Assembly: GCF_017888565.1 (NCBI RefSeq)
Contig: NZ_JAGHFX010000004.1
Span: forward strand, 79,621-143,620
Length of the DNA stretch: 64,000 bases
Source of the DNA: Clostridium sp.
Lineage (GTDB): Bacteria; Bacillota; Clostridia; Clostridiales; Clostridiaceae
Reading direction: 5' to 3'
In this document: piece after piece, positions 1-10,631 of the stretch
Position numbering within the stretch: the stretch's first letter is position 1
Layout of the letters: each line of letters begins with the position of its first letter
Translations under genes and position numbers: made by a program
Notes under the pieces: model-generated
What the model was told of the DNA's origin: nothing
What the model saw: the letters and a program-made list of their open reading frames with translations, nothing else
The model's database searches: none

Positions 1-600
<600 letters not shown>

Positions 601-604
601 CTAA

Positions 605-2278
605 TTATTCTACATCTTCTTCACTTATTATTTCATTAATTGGTGCACCAGGTGCAACCATAGGAAATACCTTTTTATCATTATGAATTACATAATCAAT
701 TACTACTGGCCCTTTAAACTCTAAGGCTTCCCTTAACGCAGGTTCTAGTTCTTCTTTTTCATAAACCCTAAAACCTCTTCCCCCAAAAGCCTCAATTAAT
801 TTAACAAAATCAGTTGATCTATTTAAAGTTGTTGATGAATATCTTGCTTCATAGAAAAAGTTTTGCCATTGCCTTACCATCCCTAATGAATTATTATTAA
901 CTATTATTACAATTACAGGCAAATTATTTTTAACTGCTGTAGCTAGTTCATTACAATTCATTCCAAAGCTTCCATCACCAGCTATATTAAAAACCTGCTT
1001 ATTCTTTAATGCAATTTGAGCCCCAATTGATGCTCCTAATCCAAATCCCATAGTTCCAAGCCCGCCTGAAGATATGAAGCTTCTTGGATTTTTATATTTA
1101 AAGTATTGAGCTGCCCACATTTGATGTTGACCAACTTCAGTTGCAATTACAAAACTTCCATCATCTAATTCACTTAACTTTCTAAATAAAAACTCTGGTG
1201 TTAATTCTCTTGTAACAAAAGTATCTCTATCATTTAAAGACTTGAGTTCATTCATTTTACTTAACCATTCTTCATTTTTCTTTTCTTTTAATAATGGTAT
1301 TAATTTTTGAAGAACAATCTTTAAATCCCCAACTATAAACGAATCTACTTTAATATTTTTATTAATTTCTGCTGGATCTACATCTATATGAACTACCTTT
1401 GCATTCTTTATATTTTTTTGATTATTTATAACTCTATCACTAAACCTTGCTCCTAAATTTATTAAAAGATCACATTTAGTGGCAAGTATATTTGATGCTT
1501 TAGTTCCATGCATACCTATCATGCCCGTATATAAAGGATGATTATAATGAAATGCTGAAATCGCCATAAGAGAAGTCGCTATTGGTGAATTTATTTTATC
1601 AACAAACTCCTTTAGCTCTTCAAAAGCTTCTGATGCTACTATTCCTCCTCCTGCATACACAAAAGGATTTTCTGCCTCATTTATTAAAGCTGCTACCTCT
1701 TCTAAGGCTTCATTAGTTATATGCTTTGTTTTTCTCGTTACTTCCTTTGGCACTATAGGTTCATATTTTGCTTTAGCTGCTGTAATATCTTTTGGTATAT
1801 CTATTAGCACCGGCCCCGGTCTTCCTTCTTTAGCTATATAAAAAGCTTCTCTTATAATATTTTGTAAATCATTAACATCTTTAACTATATAATTATGCTT
1901 TGTTATCGGCATAGTTATTCCAGTTATATCTACTTCTTGAAAACTATCTTTTCCAAGAAGCTGCTTTGTAACATTTCCTGTTATTGCAACCATAGGTATG
2001 GAATCCATATATGCAGTTGCTATGCCAGTCACAAGATTAGTTGCCCCAGGTCCAGAAGTTGCTAAACATACCCCAACCCTTCCAGTAGCCCTAGCATATC
2101 CATCTGCTGCATGTGCCGCCCCTTGCTCATGCGCTGTTAATATATGATTTATCTTATCCCTATATCTATACAATTCATCATATATATTAAGAACAGCACC
2201 ACCAGGATATCCAAAAATAGTATCAACACCCTCATCTAAAAGAGATTTAATCAATATTTCAGCCCCTGTTAAAAACAT
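605..2278 (-). CDS. ilvB: Acetolactate synthase large (catalytic) subunit
   Basis: ThDP-dependent enzyme that condenses two pyruvates, or pyruvate with 2-oxobutyrate, to acetohydroxyacids. 557 aa, the usual length. The N-terminal ThDP domain has GYPGGAVLNIYDEL and the catalytic glutamate in HEQGAAHAADGYAR (about residue 51). The middle domain lies around residues 190-330. The C-terminal ThDP/Mg motif is GDGSFGMN with a following NN. A GGGGGG Shine-Dalgarno sits 5 nt before the ATG. Its regulatory subunit IlvN is encoded at the promoter-proximal end of the same operon, about 6.5 kb away, rather than adjacent. I infer they form one holoenzyme, because no other large subunit is in the window. 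Confidence 0.96.
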   Translation of the reverse strand: MFLTGAEILIKSLLDEGVDTIFGYPGGAVLNIYDELYRYRDKINHILTAHEQGAAHAADGYARATGRVGVCLATSGPGATNLVTGIATAYMDSIPMVAITGNVTKQLLGKDSFQEVDITGITMPITKHNYIVKDVNDLQNIIREAFYIAKEGRPGPVLIDIPKDITAAKAKYEPIVPKEVTRKTKHITNEALEEVAALINEAENPFVYAGGGIVASEAFEELKEFVDKINSPIATSLMAISAFHYNHPLYTGMIGMHGTKASNILATKCDLLINLGARFSDRVINNQKNIKNAKVVHIDVDPAEINKNIKVDSFIVGDLKIVLQKLIPLLKEKKNEEWLSKMNELKSLNDRDTFVTRELTPEFLFRKLSELDDGSFVIATEVGQHQMWAAQYFKYKNPRSFISSGGLGTMGFGLGASIGAQIALKNKQVFNIAGDGSFGMNCNELATAVKNNLPVIVIIVNNNSLGMVRQWQNFFYEARYSSTTLNRSTDFVKLIEAFGGRGFRVYEKEELEPALREALEFKGPVVIDYVIHNDKKVFPMVAPGAPINEIISEEDVE

Positions 2279-2298
2279 AAATACCCCCCTTTTTTACA

Positions 2299-3957
2299 TT
2301 ATTTAAGTATTGCTCCTTTGCTAGCAGAGCTTACTAACTTAGCATACCTCGCTAAGTATCCTTCTTTTACTTTTGATTCTAGTAATTTTAGATTTTTTCT
2401 TCTTTCTGCTAAAACTTCATCATCTATTAAAAGTTCTAGTTTACCCTTTGGTATATCTATTGAAATAGTGTCTCCTTCTTCAACTAATGCTATTGTTCCT
2501 CCTTCTGCCGCTTCTGGAGATACATGTCCTATTGCAGCTCCTTTTGTTGCCCCACTAAATCTTCCATCTGTTATTAATGCTACGTATTTATCTAAGCCCA
2601 TTCCTGCTATTGCGGATGTAGGAGATAGCATTTCTCTCATTCCTGGTCCACCTTTTGGTCCTTCATACCTTATTACTACTACATCACCTTTTACTATTTT
2701 TTTAGAAAGAATTGCTTCTATTGCTTCTTCTTCGGAATCAAATACTCTTGCCGGCCCCTTATGTGTTAACATTTCTTCTAATACTGCTGATTTTTTAACT
2801 ACTGCCCCATCTTCTGCTAGATTTCCTTTTAATACTTGAATACCACCTGTAGCGCTATATGGATTATCTATATTTCTTATTACATTATTATCATTTACAA
2901 CTGCACCTTTTAGATTTTCCTTATGTGTCTTAGAAGTTGCTGTTATACAATCTAAATGTAATAAATCTTTCTTTGAAAGTTCTTTCATAACAGCTTGTAT
3001 TCCACCAGCCCAATATAAATCTTCTATATGAGTTTCTGATGCTGGTGCTAATTTACAAAGGTTTGGAGTTTTTGAAGATACTTCGTTGATAATATCTAAG
3101 TTCATTTCAACCTTTGCTTCATTTGCAATTGCAGTTAAATGAAGCACACTATTTGTTGAGCATCCTAAAGCCATATCAACTGTTAAAGCATTTTTTATAG
3201 ATTTTTCATTAACTATATCTCTTGGCTTTATATCTTTTTCTAATAAATTCATTATTTTCATCCCTGCATATTTAGCAAGTCTTATTCTTTCTGAATATAC
3301 TGCTGGTATAGTACCATTACCAGGTAATGCTAACCCTAAAACCTCTGCTAAACAATTCATTGAATTTGCTGTAAACATTCCCGAACATGATCCACACGTT
3401 GGACACGCCTTATTTTCAAGATCACATAAATCCCCTTCTAACATAGTCCCATTCTCATACGCCCCAACTGCTTCAAACATAGTTGAAAGTGATACTTCCT
3501 TACCATTAAATTTTCCTGCAAGCATTGGTCCTCCACTCACAACAATTGCTGGAATGTTTAACCTTAATGATGCCATCATCATTCCTGGAACAATCTTATC
3601 GCAATTTGGTATTAAAACTAATGCATCAAATCCATGAGCCTTGACCATGCACTCTATGGTATCTGCTATAAGTTCTCTTGTAACTAATGAATACTTCATT
3701 CCTTCATGTCCCATGGCAATACCATCACATACTCCTATAGTAGGAAATACTAAAGGGGTTCCCCCAGATAACAATATTCCTTTTTTAACTGCTTCAACTA
3801 TTTTATCTAAATTTATATGACCTGGAATTATATCATTTTGTGATGTTACAACTCCAATTAATGGTCTATTTATTTCTTCATCTGTGAGACCTGTAGCCTT
3901 TAGTAATGATCTGTGAGGAGCTCTTGATGGTCCCTTTTTAACTACATCACTTCTCAA
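2299..3957 (-). CDS. ilvD: Dihydroxy-acid dehydratase
   Basis: Iron-sulfur dehydratase converting dihydroxyacids to 2-oxo acids in the common branched-chain pathway. Cluster and active-site signatures are present: [13 protein letters not shown] near residue 120 and [16 protein letters not shown] near residue 190. I place the start at a TTG (3957). GAGGTG lies 6 nt upstream and the protein then begins MRSDVVKKG, as in the family. An upstream GTG at 3966 would overlap the ribosome binding site. This gives 552 aa. It lies 14 nt after leuB. The cluster probably makes the enzyme oxygen-sensitive, in keeping with an anaerobe. Confidence 0.95.
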   Translation of the reverse strand: MRSDVVKKGPSRAPHRSLLKATGLTDEEINRPLIGVVTSQNDIIPGHINLDKIVEAVKKGILLSGGTPLVFPTIGVCDGIAMGHEGMKYSLVTRELIADTIECMVKAHGFDALVLIPNCDKIVPGMMMASLRLNIPAIVVSGGPMLAGKFNGKEVSLSTMFEAVGAYENGTMLEGDLCDLENKACPTCGSCSGMFTANSMNCLAEVLGLALPGNGTIPAVYSERIRLAKYAGMKIMNLLEKDIKPRDIVNEKSIKNALTVDMALGCSTNSVLHLTAIANEAKVEMNLDIINEVSSKTPNLCKLAPASETHIEDLYWAGGIQAVMKELSKKDLLHLDCITATSKTHKENLKGAVVNDNNVIRNIDNPYSATGGIQVLKGNLAEDGAVVKKSAVLEEMLTHKGPARVFDSEEEAIEAILSKKIVKGDVVVIRYEGPKGGPGMREMLSPTSAIAGMGLDKYVALITDGRFSGATKGAAIGHVSPEAAEGGTIALVEEGDTISIDIPKGKLELLIDDEVLAERRKNLKLLESKVKEGYLARYAKLVSSASKGAILK

Positions 3958-3971
3958 ATAACTCACCTCTT

Positions 3972-5048
3972 TTATCCTAATATTTTTTGTAAAACTAACT
4001 CTCCCATTTCCTTAGTTCCAACTAGCTTCATTCCCTCACTCATAATATCACCTGTTCTATATCCATTTTTTAGAACTTCTACAACAGATTCTTCTATAAG
4101 TCTAGCTTCTTCTTCTAAATTAAAACTAAACCTTAGCATCATTGCTGCTGAAAGTATTGTTGCTAGTGGATTTGCTATTCCCTTTCCTGCAATATCCGGT
4201 GCACTTCCATGTATCGGCTCATACATTCCAAGAGTACCATCTCCTAGTGAAGCTGAAGGTAACATTCCTATAGATCCTGTTATCATACTAGCTTCATCAG
4301 ATAAAATATCTCCAAACATATTAGATGTTACTATCACATCAAACTGTCTTGGGTCCCTAACTAATTGCATAGCTGCATTATCAACATACATATGATTTAC
4401 TTCTACCTCTGGATAATCCTTAGCTACTTCTTCTATAACACTTCTCCATAACCTTGAAGTTTCTAAAATATTTGCCTTATCAACACTAGTAAGTTTTTTC
4501 TTTCTCTTCATTGCTGTATCAAATGCTATTTTAGCTATTCTTCTTACTTCATTTACATTATATCTTTCAGTATCATAAGCTCCATCAACACCATTTATAT
4601 CTTCTCTTCCTCTTTCTCCAAAATATATGCCACCAGTTAATTCTCTAACTACACATATATCAATTCCATCTCCTATAATGCTATCTTTAAGTGGAGATGC
4701 ATCCTTAAGAGGTTCATATAATAAAGCTGGCCTTAAATTACAATATAAATTCATTCCACCTCTAAGCCCAAGTAACGCTTGTTCTGGCCTGATTTTCGAA
4801 TTTGGATTATCCCACTTATGGCCTCCAACTGCACCAAGCAATATGGCATTAGCCTTCTTACATGATTCCAAAGTTTCATCCGGAAGAGGTGTTCCTTTTT
4901 CATCAATTGCACATCCTCCAGCTAATAAATACTCATATTCAAACACATGATTAAACTTATCCCCAACACAATTTAAAATATTCACAGTTTGTTCCACAAC
5001 CTCTGGACCAATTCCATCCCCTGGTATAACTGCTATTTTATAATTCAT
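3972..5048 (-). CDS. leuB: 3-isopropylmalate / 3-methylmalate dehydrogenase
   Basis: NAD-dependent beta-decarboxylating dehydrogenase. It oxidises 3-isopropylmalate in leucine synthesis, and in citramalate-pathway organisms the same enzyme gives 2-oxobutyrate from 3-methylmalate. The start is the ATG at 5048: a GGGGGG ribosome binding site precedes it and the protein begins [18 protein letters not shown] longer frame to 5105 merely translates repeat DNA. 358 aa. Visible motifs are the N-terminal [21 protein letters not shown] around residue 140, and a C-terminal metal-binding segment with [15 protein letters not shown] dispersed palindromic repeat separates it from leuD upstream. Confidence 0.95.
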   Translation of the reverse strand: MNYKIAVIPGDGIGPEVVEQTVNILNCVGDKFNHVFEYEYLLAGGCAIDEKGTPLPDETLESCKKANAILLGAVGGHKWDNPNSKIRPEQALLGLRGGMNLYCNLRPALLYEPLKDASPLKDSIIGDGIDICVVRELTGGIYFGERGREDINGVDGAYDTERYNVNEVRRIAKIAFDTAMKRKKKLTSVDKANILETSRLWRSVIEEVAKDYPEVEVNHMYVDNAAMQLVRDPRQFDVIVTSNMFGDILSDEASMITGSIGMLPSASLGDGTLGMYEPIHGSAPDIAGKGIANPLATILSAAMMLRFSFNLEEEARLIEESVVEVLKNGYRTGDIMSEGMKLVGTKEMGELVLQKILG

Positions 5049-5112
5049 ATCTAAAAGCCCCCCTTGTATTAATTGATAATGGACATTTGACAATTGCTCT
5101 TCCATTATCCAT
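5049..5112. repeat. Dispersed intergenic palindromic repeat, short copy
   Basis: The gap between leuD and leuB contains TTGATAATGGAC-type and complementary TCCATTATCCATTG-type words that can fold back on each other. Similar words occur in the gaps at 5617-5704 and 8596-8755. This copy lacks the central GGATATAA core found in the other two. Confidence 0.5.
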
Positions 5113-5115
5113 TGA

Positions 5116-5604
5116 CTATGAATTTTTCTTAATATAGTTTACTAGTCCATTGCTATTTATTATTTTTTGCATAAACTCTGGAAACGGCTCTCCTTGATAT
5201 TCTTGATTTTTTGATTTATTTTTTATAATTCCTGTAGTAAAGTCTATTTCAAGCTCATCTCCTGCATCTATTGACTTAACTGCTTCCTCGCACTCTATTA
5301 TTGGCAGTCCTATATTTATTGCATTTCTATAAAATATCCTTGCAAATGTTGATGCTATTACACAACTTACTCCACTTTCTTTTATTGCTATTGGAGCATG
5401 CTCCCTTGATGATCCACATCCAAAATTCTTATTTGCAACAATTATATCTCCCGCTTTAACATTCTTAGTAAAATCAGAATCTATATCCTCCATACAATGC
5501 GTTGCTAACTCCTTAGGATCCGATGTATTTAAATACCTTGCAGGAATTATTACATCAGTATCTACATTGTCACCATATTTAAAAACTCTTCCACTTGCTT
5601 TCAT
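5116..5604 (-). CDS. leuD: 3-isopropylmalate/citramalate isomerase small subunit
   Basis: Small swivelling subunit of the LeuCD hydro-lyase, which isomerises 2-isopropylmalate and, in the citramalate route, citramalate to 3-methylmalate. 162 aa is typical of the short archaeal/clostridial type. It begins [25 protein letters not shown] and carries the substrate-recognition motif [10 protein letters not shown] near residue 64. A GGGGGT ribosome binding site is upstream. It sits between leuC and leuB and is flanked on both sides by repeat elements, so the intergenic spacing here (63 and 100 nt) is longer than elsewhere in the operon. Confidence 0.95.
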   Translation of the reverse strand: MKASGRVFKYGDNVDTDVIIPARYLNTSDPKELATHCMEDIDSDFTKNVKAGDIIVANKNFGCGSSREHAPIAIKESGVSCVIASTFARIFYRNAINIGLPIIECEEAVKSIDAGDELEIDFTTGIIKNKSKNQEYQGEPFPEFMQKIINSNGLVNYIKKNS

Positions 5605-5616
5605 TTTTATACCCCC

Positions 5617-5704
5617 TTATTTTAATTGACAATGGAAAATTGATAATTGTGGATATAACTCAGCTCGCCTGAGCTATTTCCTAGATTGTCCATTATCCAT
5701 TGCT
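5617..5704. repeat. Dispersed intergenic palindromic repeat, copy with core
   Basis: An imperfect inverted repeat fills the leuC-leuD gap. The left arm has TTGACAATGGAAAATTGATAA and the right arm has ATTGTCCATTATCCATTG. The core shares about 24 nearly identical bases, around ATTGTGGATATAACTCA, with the copy at 8596-8755. A small CTCAG/CTGAG hairpin lies in the centre. The right end abuts the leuC stop codon. Confidence 0.6.
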
Positions 5705-6964
5705 CTATACTTCTTCAGGATTTGTTATCTTCCCCATCAATGCTGATGCTGCTGCTACTGCTGGACTTGCTAGGTATACTTCTGATTCAACGTGTCCCAT
5801 TCTTCCTACGAAGTTTCTGTTTGTTGTTGATATTGCTCTTTCACCTTTTGCAAGTATTCCCATATGCCCACCTAGGCATGGACCACAAGTTGGTGTTGAA
5901 AATACTGCCCCAGCTTCTACTAAATCTTTTATTATTCCTTCTTCTAAAGCCTGAAGATAAATATTTTGAGTTCCTGGGAATACAATACATCTAACTCCCT
6001 TTTTAACTTTTTTACCTTTTAGTATATTTCTTGCAACTCTTAAATCTGATATCCTTCCATTTGTGCAAGATCCTATAACAACTTGATCTACAGCTACTTC
6101 CCCAACTTCATCTATAGTTCTTGTGTTATCTGGTAAATGTGGAAATGCTACTGTTGGTCTTAATGCGCTTAAATCTATTTCATAAATTTCATCATATTCA
6201 GCATCTTCATCTGCTTCATAGACTTTCCATTCTCTTTGTGCATGGTCCATTAAGTATTTAATTGTTACATCATCTACTGGAAATATTCCGTTTTTTCCAC
6301 CAGCTTCAATAGCCATATTGGCCATTGTAAATCTATCATCTATTGATAAATGTTTTAGTCCATCTCCTACAAATTCCATGGATTTATATAAAGCACCATC
6401 AACACCTATCATCCCAATTATATGAAGTATTACATCTTTTCCACTAACCCATTTTGATGGTTTGTTTTTTAATACAAACTTTATTGCTGAAGGAACCTTA
6501 AACCAACATTTACCTGTAGCCATTCCAGCTGCCATATCTGTTGATCCTATTCCTGTTGAAAATGCTCCTAATGCTCCATATGTGCAAGTATGTGAATCTG
6601 CCCCAATTACAACATCTCCTGCAACTGCTAACCCCTTTTCTGGTATTAAGCAATGTTCTATTCCCATTTCACCAACTTCAAAAAAATTAGTTATCTCTTT
6701 TTCTATTGCAAATTCTCTAATAAATTTACACTGTTCTGCTGCTTTTATATCTTTATTTGGTGTAAAGTGATCTGGTACTATAGCTATTTTATCTTTATTA
6801 AATACCTTATCTAAATTTAATTTATTAAATTCTTTTACTGCAACTGGAGATGTAATATCATTACCTAATACTAAATCTAAATTTGCTTCAATTAATTGAC
6901 CTGCCTTTACACTTTCTAGTCCTGCATGATCCGCTAGAATCTTTTGAGTCATAGTCATTCCCAT
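5705..6964 (-). CDS. leuC: 3-isopropylmalate/citramalate isomerase large subunit
   Basis: Aconitase-family large subunit carrying the [4Fe-4S] cluster of the LeuCD isomerase. 419 aa, of the HacA/LeuC2 class used for isopropylmalate, citramalate or homocitrate. It begins [15 protein letters not shown]. Cluster cysteines are visible in [14 protein letters not shown] (about residue 298) and [11 protein letters not shown] (about residue 357-360). [21 protein letters not shown] near residue 125 is a family signature. AAGGGGGA lies 8 nt before the ATG. Placed directly after cimA, it could serve the citramalate route, the leucine route, or both. Confidence 0.95.
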   Translation of the reverse strand: MGMTMTQKILADHAGLESVKAGQLIEANLDLVLGNDITSPVAVKEFNKLNLDKVFNKDKIAIVPDHFTPNKDIKAAEQCKFIREFAIEKEITNFFEVGEMGIEHCLIPEKGLAVAGDVVIGADSHTCTYGALGAFSTGIGSTDMAAGMATGKCWFKVPSAIKFVLKNKPSKWVSGKDVILHIIGMIGVDGALYKSMEFVGDGLKHLSIDDRFTMANMAIEAGGKNGIFPVDDVTIKYLMDHAQREWKVYEADEDAEYDEIYEIDLSALRPTVAFPHLPDNTRTIDEVGEVAVDQVVIGSCTNGRISDLRVARNILKGKKVKKGVRCIVFPGTQNIYLQALEEGIIKDLVEAGAVFSTPTCGPCLGGHMGILAKGERAISTTNRNFVGRMGHVESEVYLASPAVAAASALMGKITNPEEV

Positions 6965-6980
6965 GTTTTTAGTCCCCCTT

Positions 6981-8576
6981 TTAAAAATACATTCTTACTG
7001 TTTTTTCTATATCTTTTATTAATTTATATTCTAAAGAATCGACTAAAGCTATCCAACTAGCCTGCACAACATCTCTTGATACCCCAACTGTACTCCAATT
7101 TTCTACCCCGTCTGTTGATTCTATAAGAACTCTTACCTTTGCTCCTGTAGCACTTTCTGAATCTAAAACTCTAACTTTATAATCTACTAATCTGATTTCT
7201 TTTAATTGTGGATAAAAACTTTCAAGAGCTTCTCTTAACGCTTTATCCAATGCATTTACAGGTCCATCACCTTCACATGCAGTCATTTTATTCTTACCAT
7301 CAACTGTTATATTAATTAATGCTGTTGAAGTAAAATCCTTATTATTCCATGGCTGTTCTCCTATGGTTTTAAAATGATTAAGCTTGAAGAAAGGTTTATA
7401 CTTTCCTATTGTCTTTCTTATTAAGAGTTCTACTGTCCCTTCTGCCCCTTCAAACTTATAGCCCTCATATTCTAATTCCTTTAGCCTATTAGTTATCTTT
7501 TCTACTTCTTCACTTTCTCTTGTTATGTTTGGAAAAATTTTTTGTATTTCTTTTAGAATTGTGCTTTTACCGCTTACTTCTGATACTAAAAACCTTCTAT
7601 CATTACCTATAAGCTCTGGTTTTATATGCTCATATGATTTTGATGATTTACAAACTGCATCTATATGCATCCCACCCTTATGTGCAAAAGCTGATGCTCC
7701 TATATATGGCATATTATCTAATAAATTTATATTCGAAATTTCTGAAATGAACCTTGCTGCCTTTGTTAAATTTGCTAACTTTTCTTGTGGTATGGTCTCA
7801 TATCCCATTTTTAATTGTAATGTTGGAATAATAGCTGATAAATTAGTATTGCCACATCTTTCCCCAACACCTATAAAAGTTCCTTGAACATGGCATATCC
7901 CTTCTTCTATAGCCATTATTGAATTAGATATCGCCATTCCAATATCATTATGACAATGAATTCCTACTCTTCCACCTATTGATTCTATTACATTTTTTGA
8001 TATATTTTTAATTTCAGATGGAAGCGTCCCTCCATTTGTATCACATAATACTATTACATCAGCCCCAGCTTCCTTTGCAGTATTTATAGTTTCCATAGCA
8101 TATGCTTTATTTTCTTTATATCCATCAAAGAAATGCTCTGCATCAAATATGACTTCTTTATTCTTACTTTTTATATATTTAATTGAATCAGTTATCATAT
8201 TTATATTTTCATTCAATGAAGTTTTCAATATTTCCTTAACTTGAAAATCCCATGCTTTACCGAAGATAACAATAACATCTGTTTCTGCTTTTATTAAACT
8301 TTTTATATTAATATCATCTTCAGCCTTAATGTTCGCTTTTCTTGTTGCTCCAAATGCTGCTAACTTAGAATTCTTTAAATTAACTTTTTTCATCCTTTCA
8401 AAAAATTCCATGTCCTTTGGATTTGACCCAGGATTTCCCGCCTCTATATAAGATACCCCTATCTCATCTAACGCCATAGCAACCTTTATCTTATCTTCAA
8501 GAGAAAATGAAATATCTTCACCCTGTGCCCCATCCCTTAAAGTCGAATCAAAAATCTCTATTCGCCTATTGCTCAT
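6981..8576 (-). CDS. cimA: Citramalate synthase (CimA-type, LeuA-related)
   Basis: Condenses pyruvate and acetyl-CoA to (R)-citramalate, the threonine-independent entry to isoleucine. 531 aa from the ATG at 8576, set by a GGGGGTG ribosome binding site; a 25-residue upstream extension only translates repeat DNA. The N-terminal DRE-TIM barrel has [20 protein letters not shown] and HCHNDIGMA. Around residue 300 there is [10 protein letters not shown], and the C-terminal ACT-like allosteric domain covers about residues 380-531. The reading as CimA rather than LeuA rests on overall similarity to the long citramalate synthase family; I cannot run a search. No leuA is in the window. The neighbours leuCDB complete a route to 2-oxobutyrate. 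Confidence 0.82.
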   Translation of the reverse strand: MSNRRIEIFDSTLRDGAQGEDISFSLEDKIKVAMALDEIGVSYIEAGNPGSNPKDMEFFERMKKVNLKNSKLAAFGATRKANIKAEDDINIKSLIKAETDVIVIFGKAWDFQVKEILKTSLNENINMITDSIKYIKSKNKEVIFDAEHFFDGYKENKAYAMETINTAKEAGADVIVLCDTNGGTLPSEIKNISKNVIESIGGRVGIHCHNDIGMAISNSIMAIEEGICHVQGTFIGVGERCGNTNLSAIIPTLQLKMGYETIPQEKLANLTKAARFISEISNINLLDNMPYIGASAFAHKGGMHIDAVCKSSKSYEHIKPELIGNDRRFLVSEVSGKSTILKEIQKIFPNITRESEEVEKITNRLKELEYEGYKFEGAEGTVELLIRKTIGKYKPFFKLNHFKTIGEQPWNNKDFTSTALINITVDGKNKMTACEGDGPVNALDKALREALESFYPQLKEIRLVDYKVRVLDSESATGAKVRVLIESTDGVENWSTVGVSRDVVQASWIALVDSLEYKLIKDIEKTVRMYF

Positions 8577-8595
8577 TGCTAAAACACCCCCAAAG

Positions 8596-8755
8596 ATAAT
8601 TAACAATTGACAGTGGATAATCGACAATTGATAATTATGGATATAATTCATCTATGCTGAATTATTAATTTTTTTCTAAACTCCTTAGAAGTTTATTCCT
8701 TAATTGCCCATTATCAATTATGCATTATCAATTAACTTGTCATTATCCATTAATT
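8596..8755. repeat. Dispersed intergenic palindromic repeat, longest copy
   Basis: About 160 bp between ilvN and cimA, with words such as AATTGACAGTGGATAAT on the left and TTGTCATTATCCATTAATT on the right forming imperfect inverted arms. The segment ATTGATAATTATGGATATAA matches the copy at 5617-5704 almost base for base. Translated leftwards it yields the spurious N-terminal extension of cimA. A transposon-like non-coding element is likely, but no ends or target duplications are clear. Confidence 0.6.
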
Positions 8756-9262
8756 AAAATATTCCCCATAACTTGTTATATCCTTGTCTCCTCTTTCTAA
8801 TGCTGTTATTCCTGTTCTTACTATTTCAACTATTCCGTAGTCTTCCATAAGTTCAATCAAAGCATTTATCTTGCTATCATCACCAGTTAATTCTATTGTT
8901 ACTGTGTTATGGGCAACGTCTATTATTTTACTTCTAAATATTTTCACTACCTCGTTTATTGCTCCTCTTTTTTCTGGCGAAGCCTGAACTTTAATTAAAA
9001 CCAACTCCCTATATACTGAAAATTCTGACTTTAATTCATGCACTCGTAGAACATCTTCTAGCTTATTGAGTTGTTTCGTAAATTGTTCTAGAATATCTTC
9101 ATTCCCCATCAATACAATTGTCATTCTTGATATTTCTGGATTTTCTGTTCTTCCAACAGTTAAACTATCAATATTAAACCCACGTCTTGCAAATAATCCT
9201 GAAACCCTAGTCAATACCCCAGATGAATTACGCACCAGTACAGATAATACGTGCCTTTCCAA
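8750..9262 (-). CDS. ilvN: Acetolactate synthase regulatory (small) subunit
   Basis: ACT-domain subunit that stimulates IlvB and confers feedback inhibition by valine. 170 aa from a TTG start at 9262, chosen because AAAGGGGGCT lies 8 nt upstream and the protein then begins MERHVLSVLVRN, typical of the family. A frame open to 9304 would run into the terminator of the leader. The N-terminal ACT domain (about residues 2-75) has SGVLTRVSGLFARRGFN, and the C-terminal domain covers about 80-160. It is the first gene of the operon, directly after the T-box terminator, and is separated from ilvB by five genes. Confidence 0.93.
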   Translation of the reverse strand: MERHVLSVLVRNSSGVLTRVSGLFARRGFNIDSLTVGRTENPEISRMTIVLMGNEDILEQFTKQLNKLEDVLRVHELKSEFSVYRELVLIKVQASPEKRGAINEVVKIFRSKIIDVAHNTVTIELTGDDSKINALIELMEDYGIVEIVRTGITALERGDKDITSYGEYFN

Positions 9263-9293
9263 CTTTTTAGCCCCCTTTATTAAAAAATTGTGT

Positions 9294-9332
9294 AAAAAAA
9301 CCACCCTTAATGATATGACTCAATATGGTGGT
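9294..9332 (-). terminator. Leader terminator of the ilvN T-box
   Basis: On the minus strand ACCACC (9332-9327) pairs with GGTGGT (9305-9300), with an inner ATAT/ATAT helix, followed by seven T. It lies 32 nt before the ilvN start, so transcription of the whole operon must pass it. Confidence 0.8.
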
Positions 9333-9545
9333 AATAAACATTCCGCCTTAAATTACACTATCACTAGGTTCTAACAAACCCTTGCCTTTAACGGTGCTTA
9401 CCGGTAGTCTCTTACTCATACCCCCTTGTACTTTCTGGACACTGCTCTGGAGTGATAATTATTTAGTAAAGTATCCATTCACACCTACCATGGACTCTCT
9501 GTAACTTTATTTTCTAAACAAAAGTCTCCGTCTTCGCATTTATAA
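9294..9545 (-). ncRNA. T-box leader of the branched-chain amino acid operon
   Basis: tRNA-sensing leader between the promoter and ilvN. Stem I features are clear: AGAGAGTC at 9500-9493 followed by GGTAGGTGTGAA, then CACTCCAGAGCAG. The triplet just before ACTCCAGAG is ATC (9456-9454), an isoleucine codon in the expected specifier position. A CCGGTAAGCACCGTTAAAGGCAAGG-type linker segment follows at about 9405-9380. The terminator is convincing. The antiterminator sequence, however, reads AAGGCGGAATG at about 9349-9339 instead of the usual AGGGTGGNACCGCG, so tRNA end recognition may be altered. The leader class is sure; the specifier is probable. Confidence 0.85.
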
Positions 9546-9582
9546 AATTTATAAGGACATATTAAATTTTGTTATTGTTAAA

Positions 9583-9611
9583 ATTTTACTCCCCAATTCT
9601 TCAAGTGTCAA
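9583..9611 (-). promoter_or_regulatory. Sigma-A promoter of the ilvN-ilvC operon
   Basis: TTGACA at 9611-9606 and TAAAAT at 9588-9583 with a 17-nt spacer, minus strand, placed just upstream of the T-box stem I. Confidence 0.85.
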
Positions 9612-10101
9612 TTGCAAATTGAAAACTTTACCAATCTGTTTTTTGAATACAATTTCAAAGAGATAATATTATTATTTTAATATTAAATTAATATATTTAT
9701 TTATAAATTACTAATATTTCCTTTTTTATAATATATTTATTTCATCAAAATATCTATTTTTTTATTAAATTTATTTATCAATAAAATTATCCTATACACT
9801 TATTGTTTATCTTATTTACACTTTTTATAATAATAGTAAAATATTATATATAATATTAGAAATCATTTATCATAGCTTAATAGCAAAAATTAAATGTAAT
9901 GAAAATCAATTGTAGAACTGATATTGCTATAAATGATGTTAGTAAAGTTGTTTATTAATCCTTAGACATTAAATAGATCAATAAAATATAATTTTATATT
10001 CTAAGTTAGATATTAGACATAGTGAATTTAGTTAGATAATAAAGTAGATAATTTATTATTTATTTTAATATAAAATATGTAAATTGAGAGGGATGTTTTT
10101 T
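9612..10101. other. AT-rich divergent intergenic region
   Basis: Separates the branched-chain operon promoter from the plus-strand orphan gene. Two possible plus-strand promoters are visible: TAGACA-18-TATAAT (9963-9992) and TAGACA-17-TAATAA (10014-10042). I see no gene, repeat or RNA structure in the rest. Confidence 0.5.
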
Positions 10102-10452
10102 ATGTACGGATTTCCACCACTACAATTGACTGTAGTAAATATTACCAATAATACTGATACAACTATTAATGATATTTCCTTTAATTATGAGGGAAGTATG
10201 GTAGAAGATGTAGTTATTTCTACATTAAAACCTAGACAAAATAAACAGACAGGAATTTCTACTATCAATCTAAAAAATCATACTGATATTATGATGTATA
10301 ATAAAACAAATGAAGAGAAATTCTCATATGCATTAAGACCTGATGCAATTAATCCTGGTGTTGCTGTTAAATATTCAGGAGTACTTCATATAAGAATAAA
10401 TGACGTAAAGGATAATGGGGAATTACAATTATTAGTAACAATAGAGGGATAG
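10102..10452 (+). CDS. Hypothetical protein, 116 aa
   Basis: I do not recognise this protein. The ATG at 10102 is chosen because GAGAGG lies about 10 nt upstream; a TTG at 10084 and an ATG at 10093 are alternatives too close to or before that site. It begins MYGFPPLQLTVVNITNNTD and has no signal peptide or membrane segment. It is rich in Asn, Thr and Val and looks like a beta-sandwich: alternating hydrophobic strands such as QLTVVNI, AVKYSGVLHIRI and ELQLLVTIE. It stands alone between a divergent operon and a strong terminator. A role in binding or a structural role is possible but not shown. Confidence 0.7.
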   Translation: MYGFPPLQLTVVNITNNTDTTINDISFNYEGSMVEDVVISTLKPRQNKQTGISTINLKNHTDIMMYNKTNEEKFSYALRPDAINPGVAVKYSGVLHIRINDVKDNGELQLLVTIEG

Positions 10453-10527
10453 ACATAAAAATAAAGGACCTAACGAAACACGAACCCCTTGAAATTCAAC
10501 CAAACTTGTAAAATAATTGTATATTAT

Positions 10528-10573
10528 AATTAAAGAATAAACTCAGCTAAAGAGCTGAGTTTATTCTTTAATT
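10528..10573. terminator. Bidirectional intrinsic terminator
   Basis: Perfect 21-bp inverted repeat (10528-10548 with 10553-10573) with an AAAG loop and A/T-rich flanks. It lies between the convergent 116-aa gene and glmM, so it can serve both. Confidence 0.85.
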
Positions 10574-10631
10574 ATTTCATTCACATTTGAAATGATAATT
10601 TCAAACATCACTTTATTTTTTCATTATTCTA

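Noticed and set aside
2318..2839. Plus-strand open frame of 173 codons opposite ilvD
   Set aside because: Antisense shadow of a well-conserved coding sequence, no ribosome binding site.
6981..8576. Reading this gene as 2-isopropylmalate synthase (leuA)
   Set aside because: Length (531 aa) and overall similarity fit the long citramalate synthase family better; kept as a noted alternative.
8577..8651. 25-residue N-terminal extension of the cimA frame
   Set aside because: It translates the palindromic repeat, and a GGGGGTG ribosome binding site lies directly before the inner ATG at 8576.
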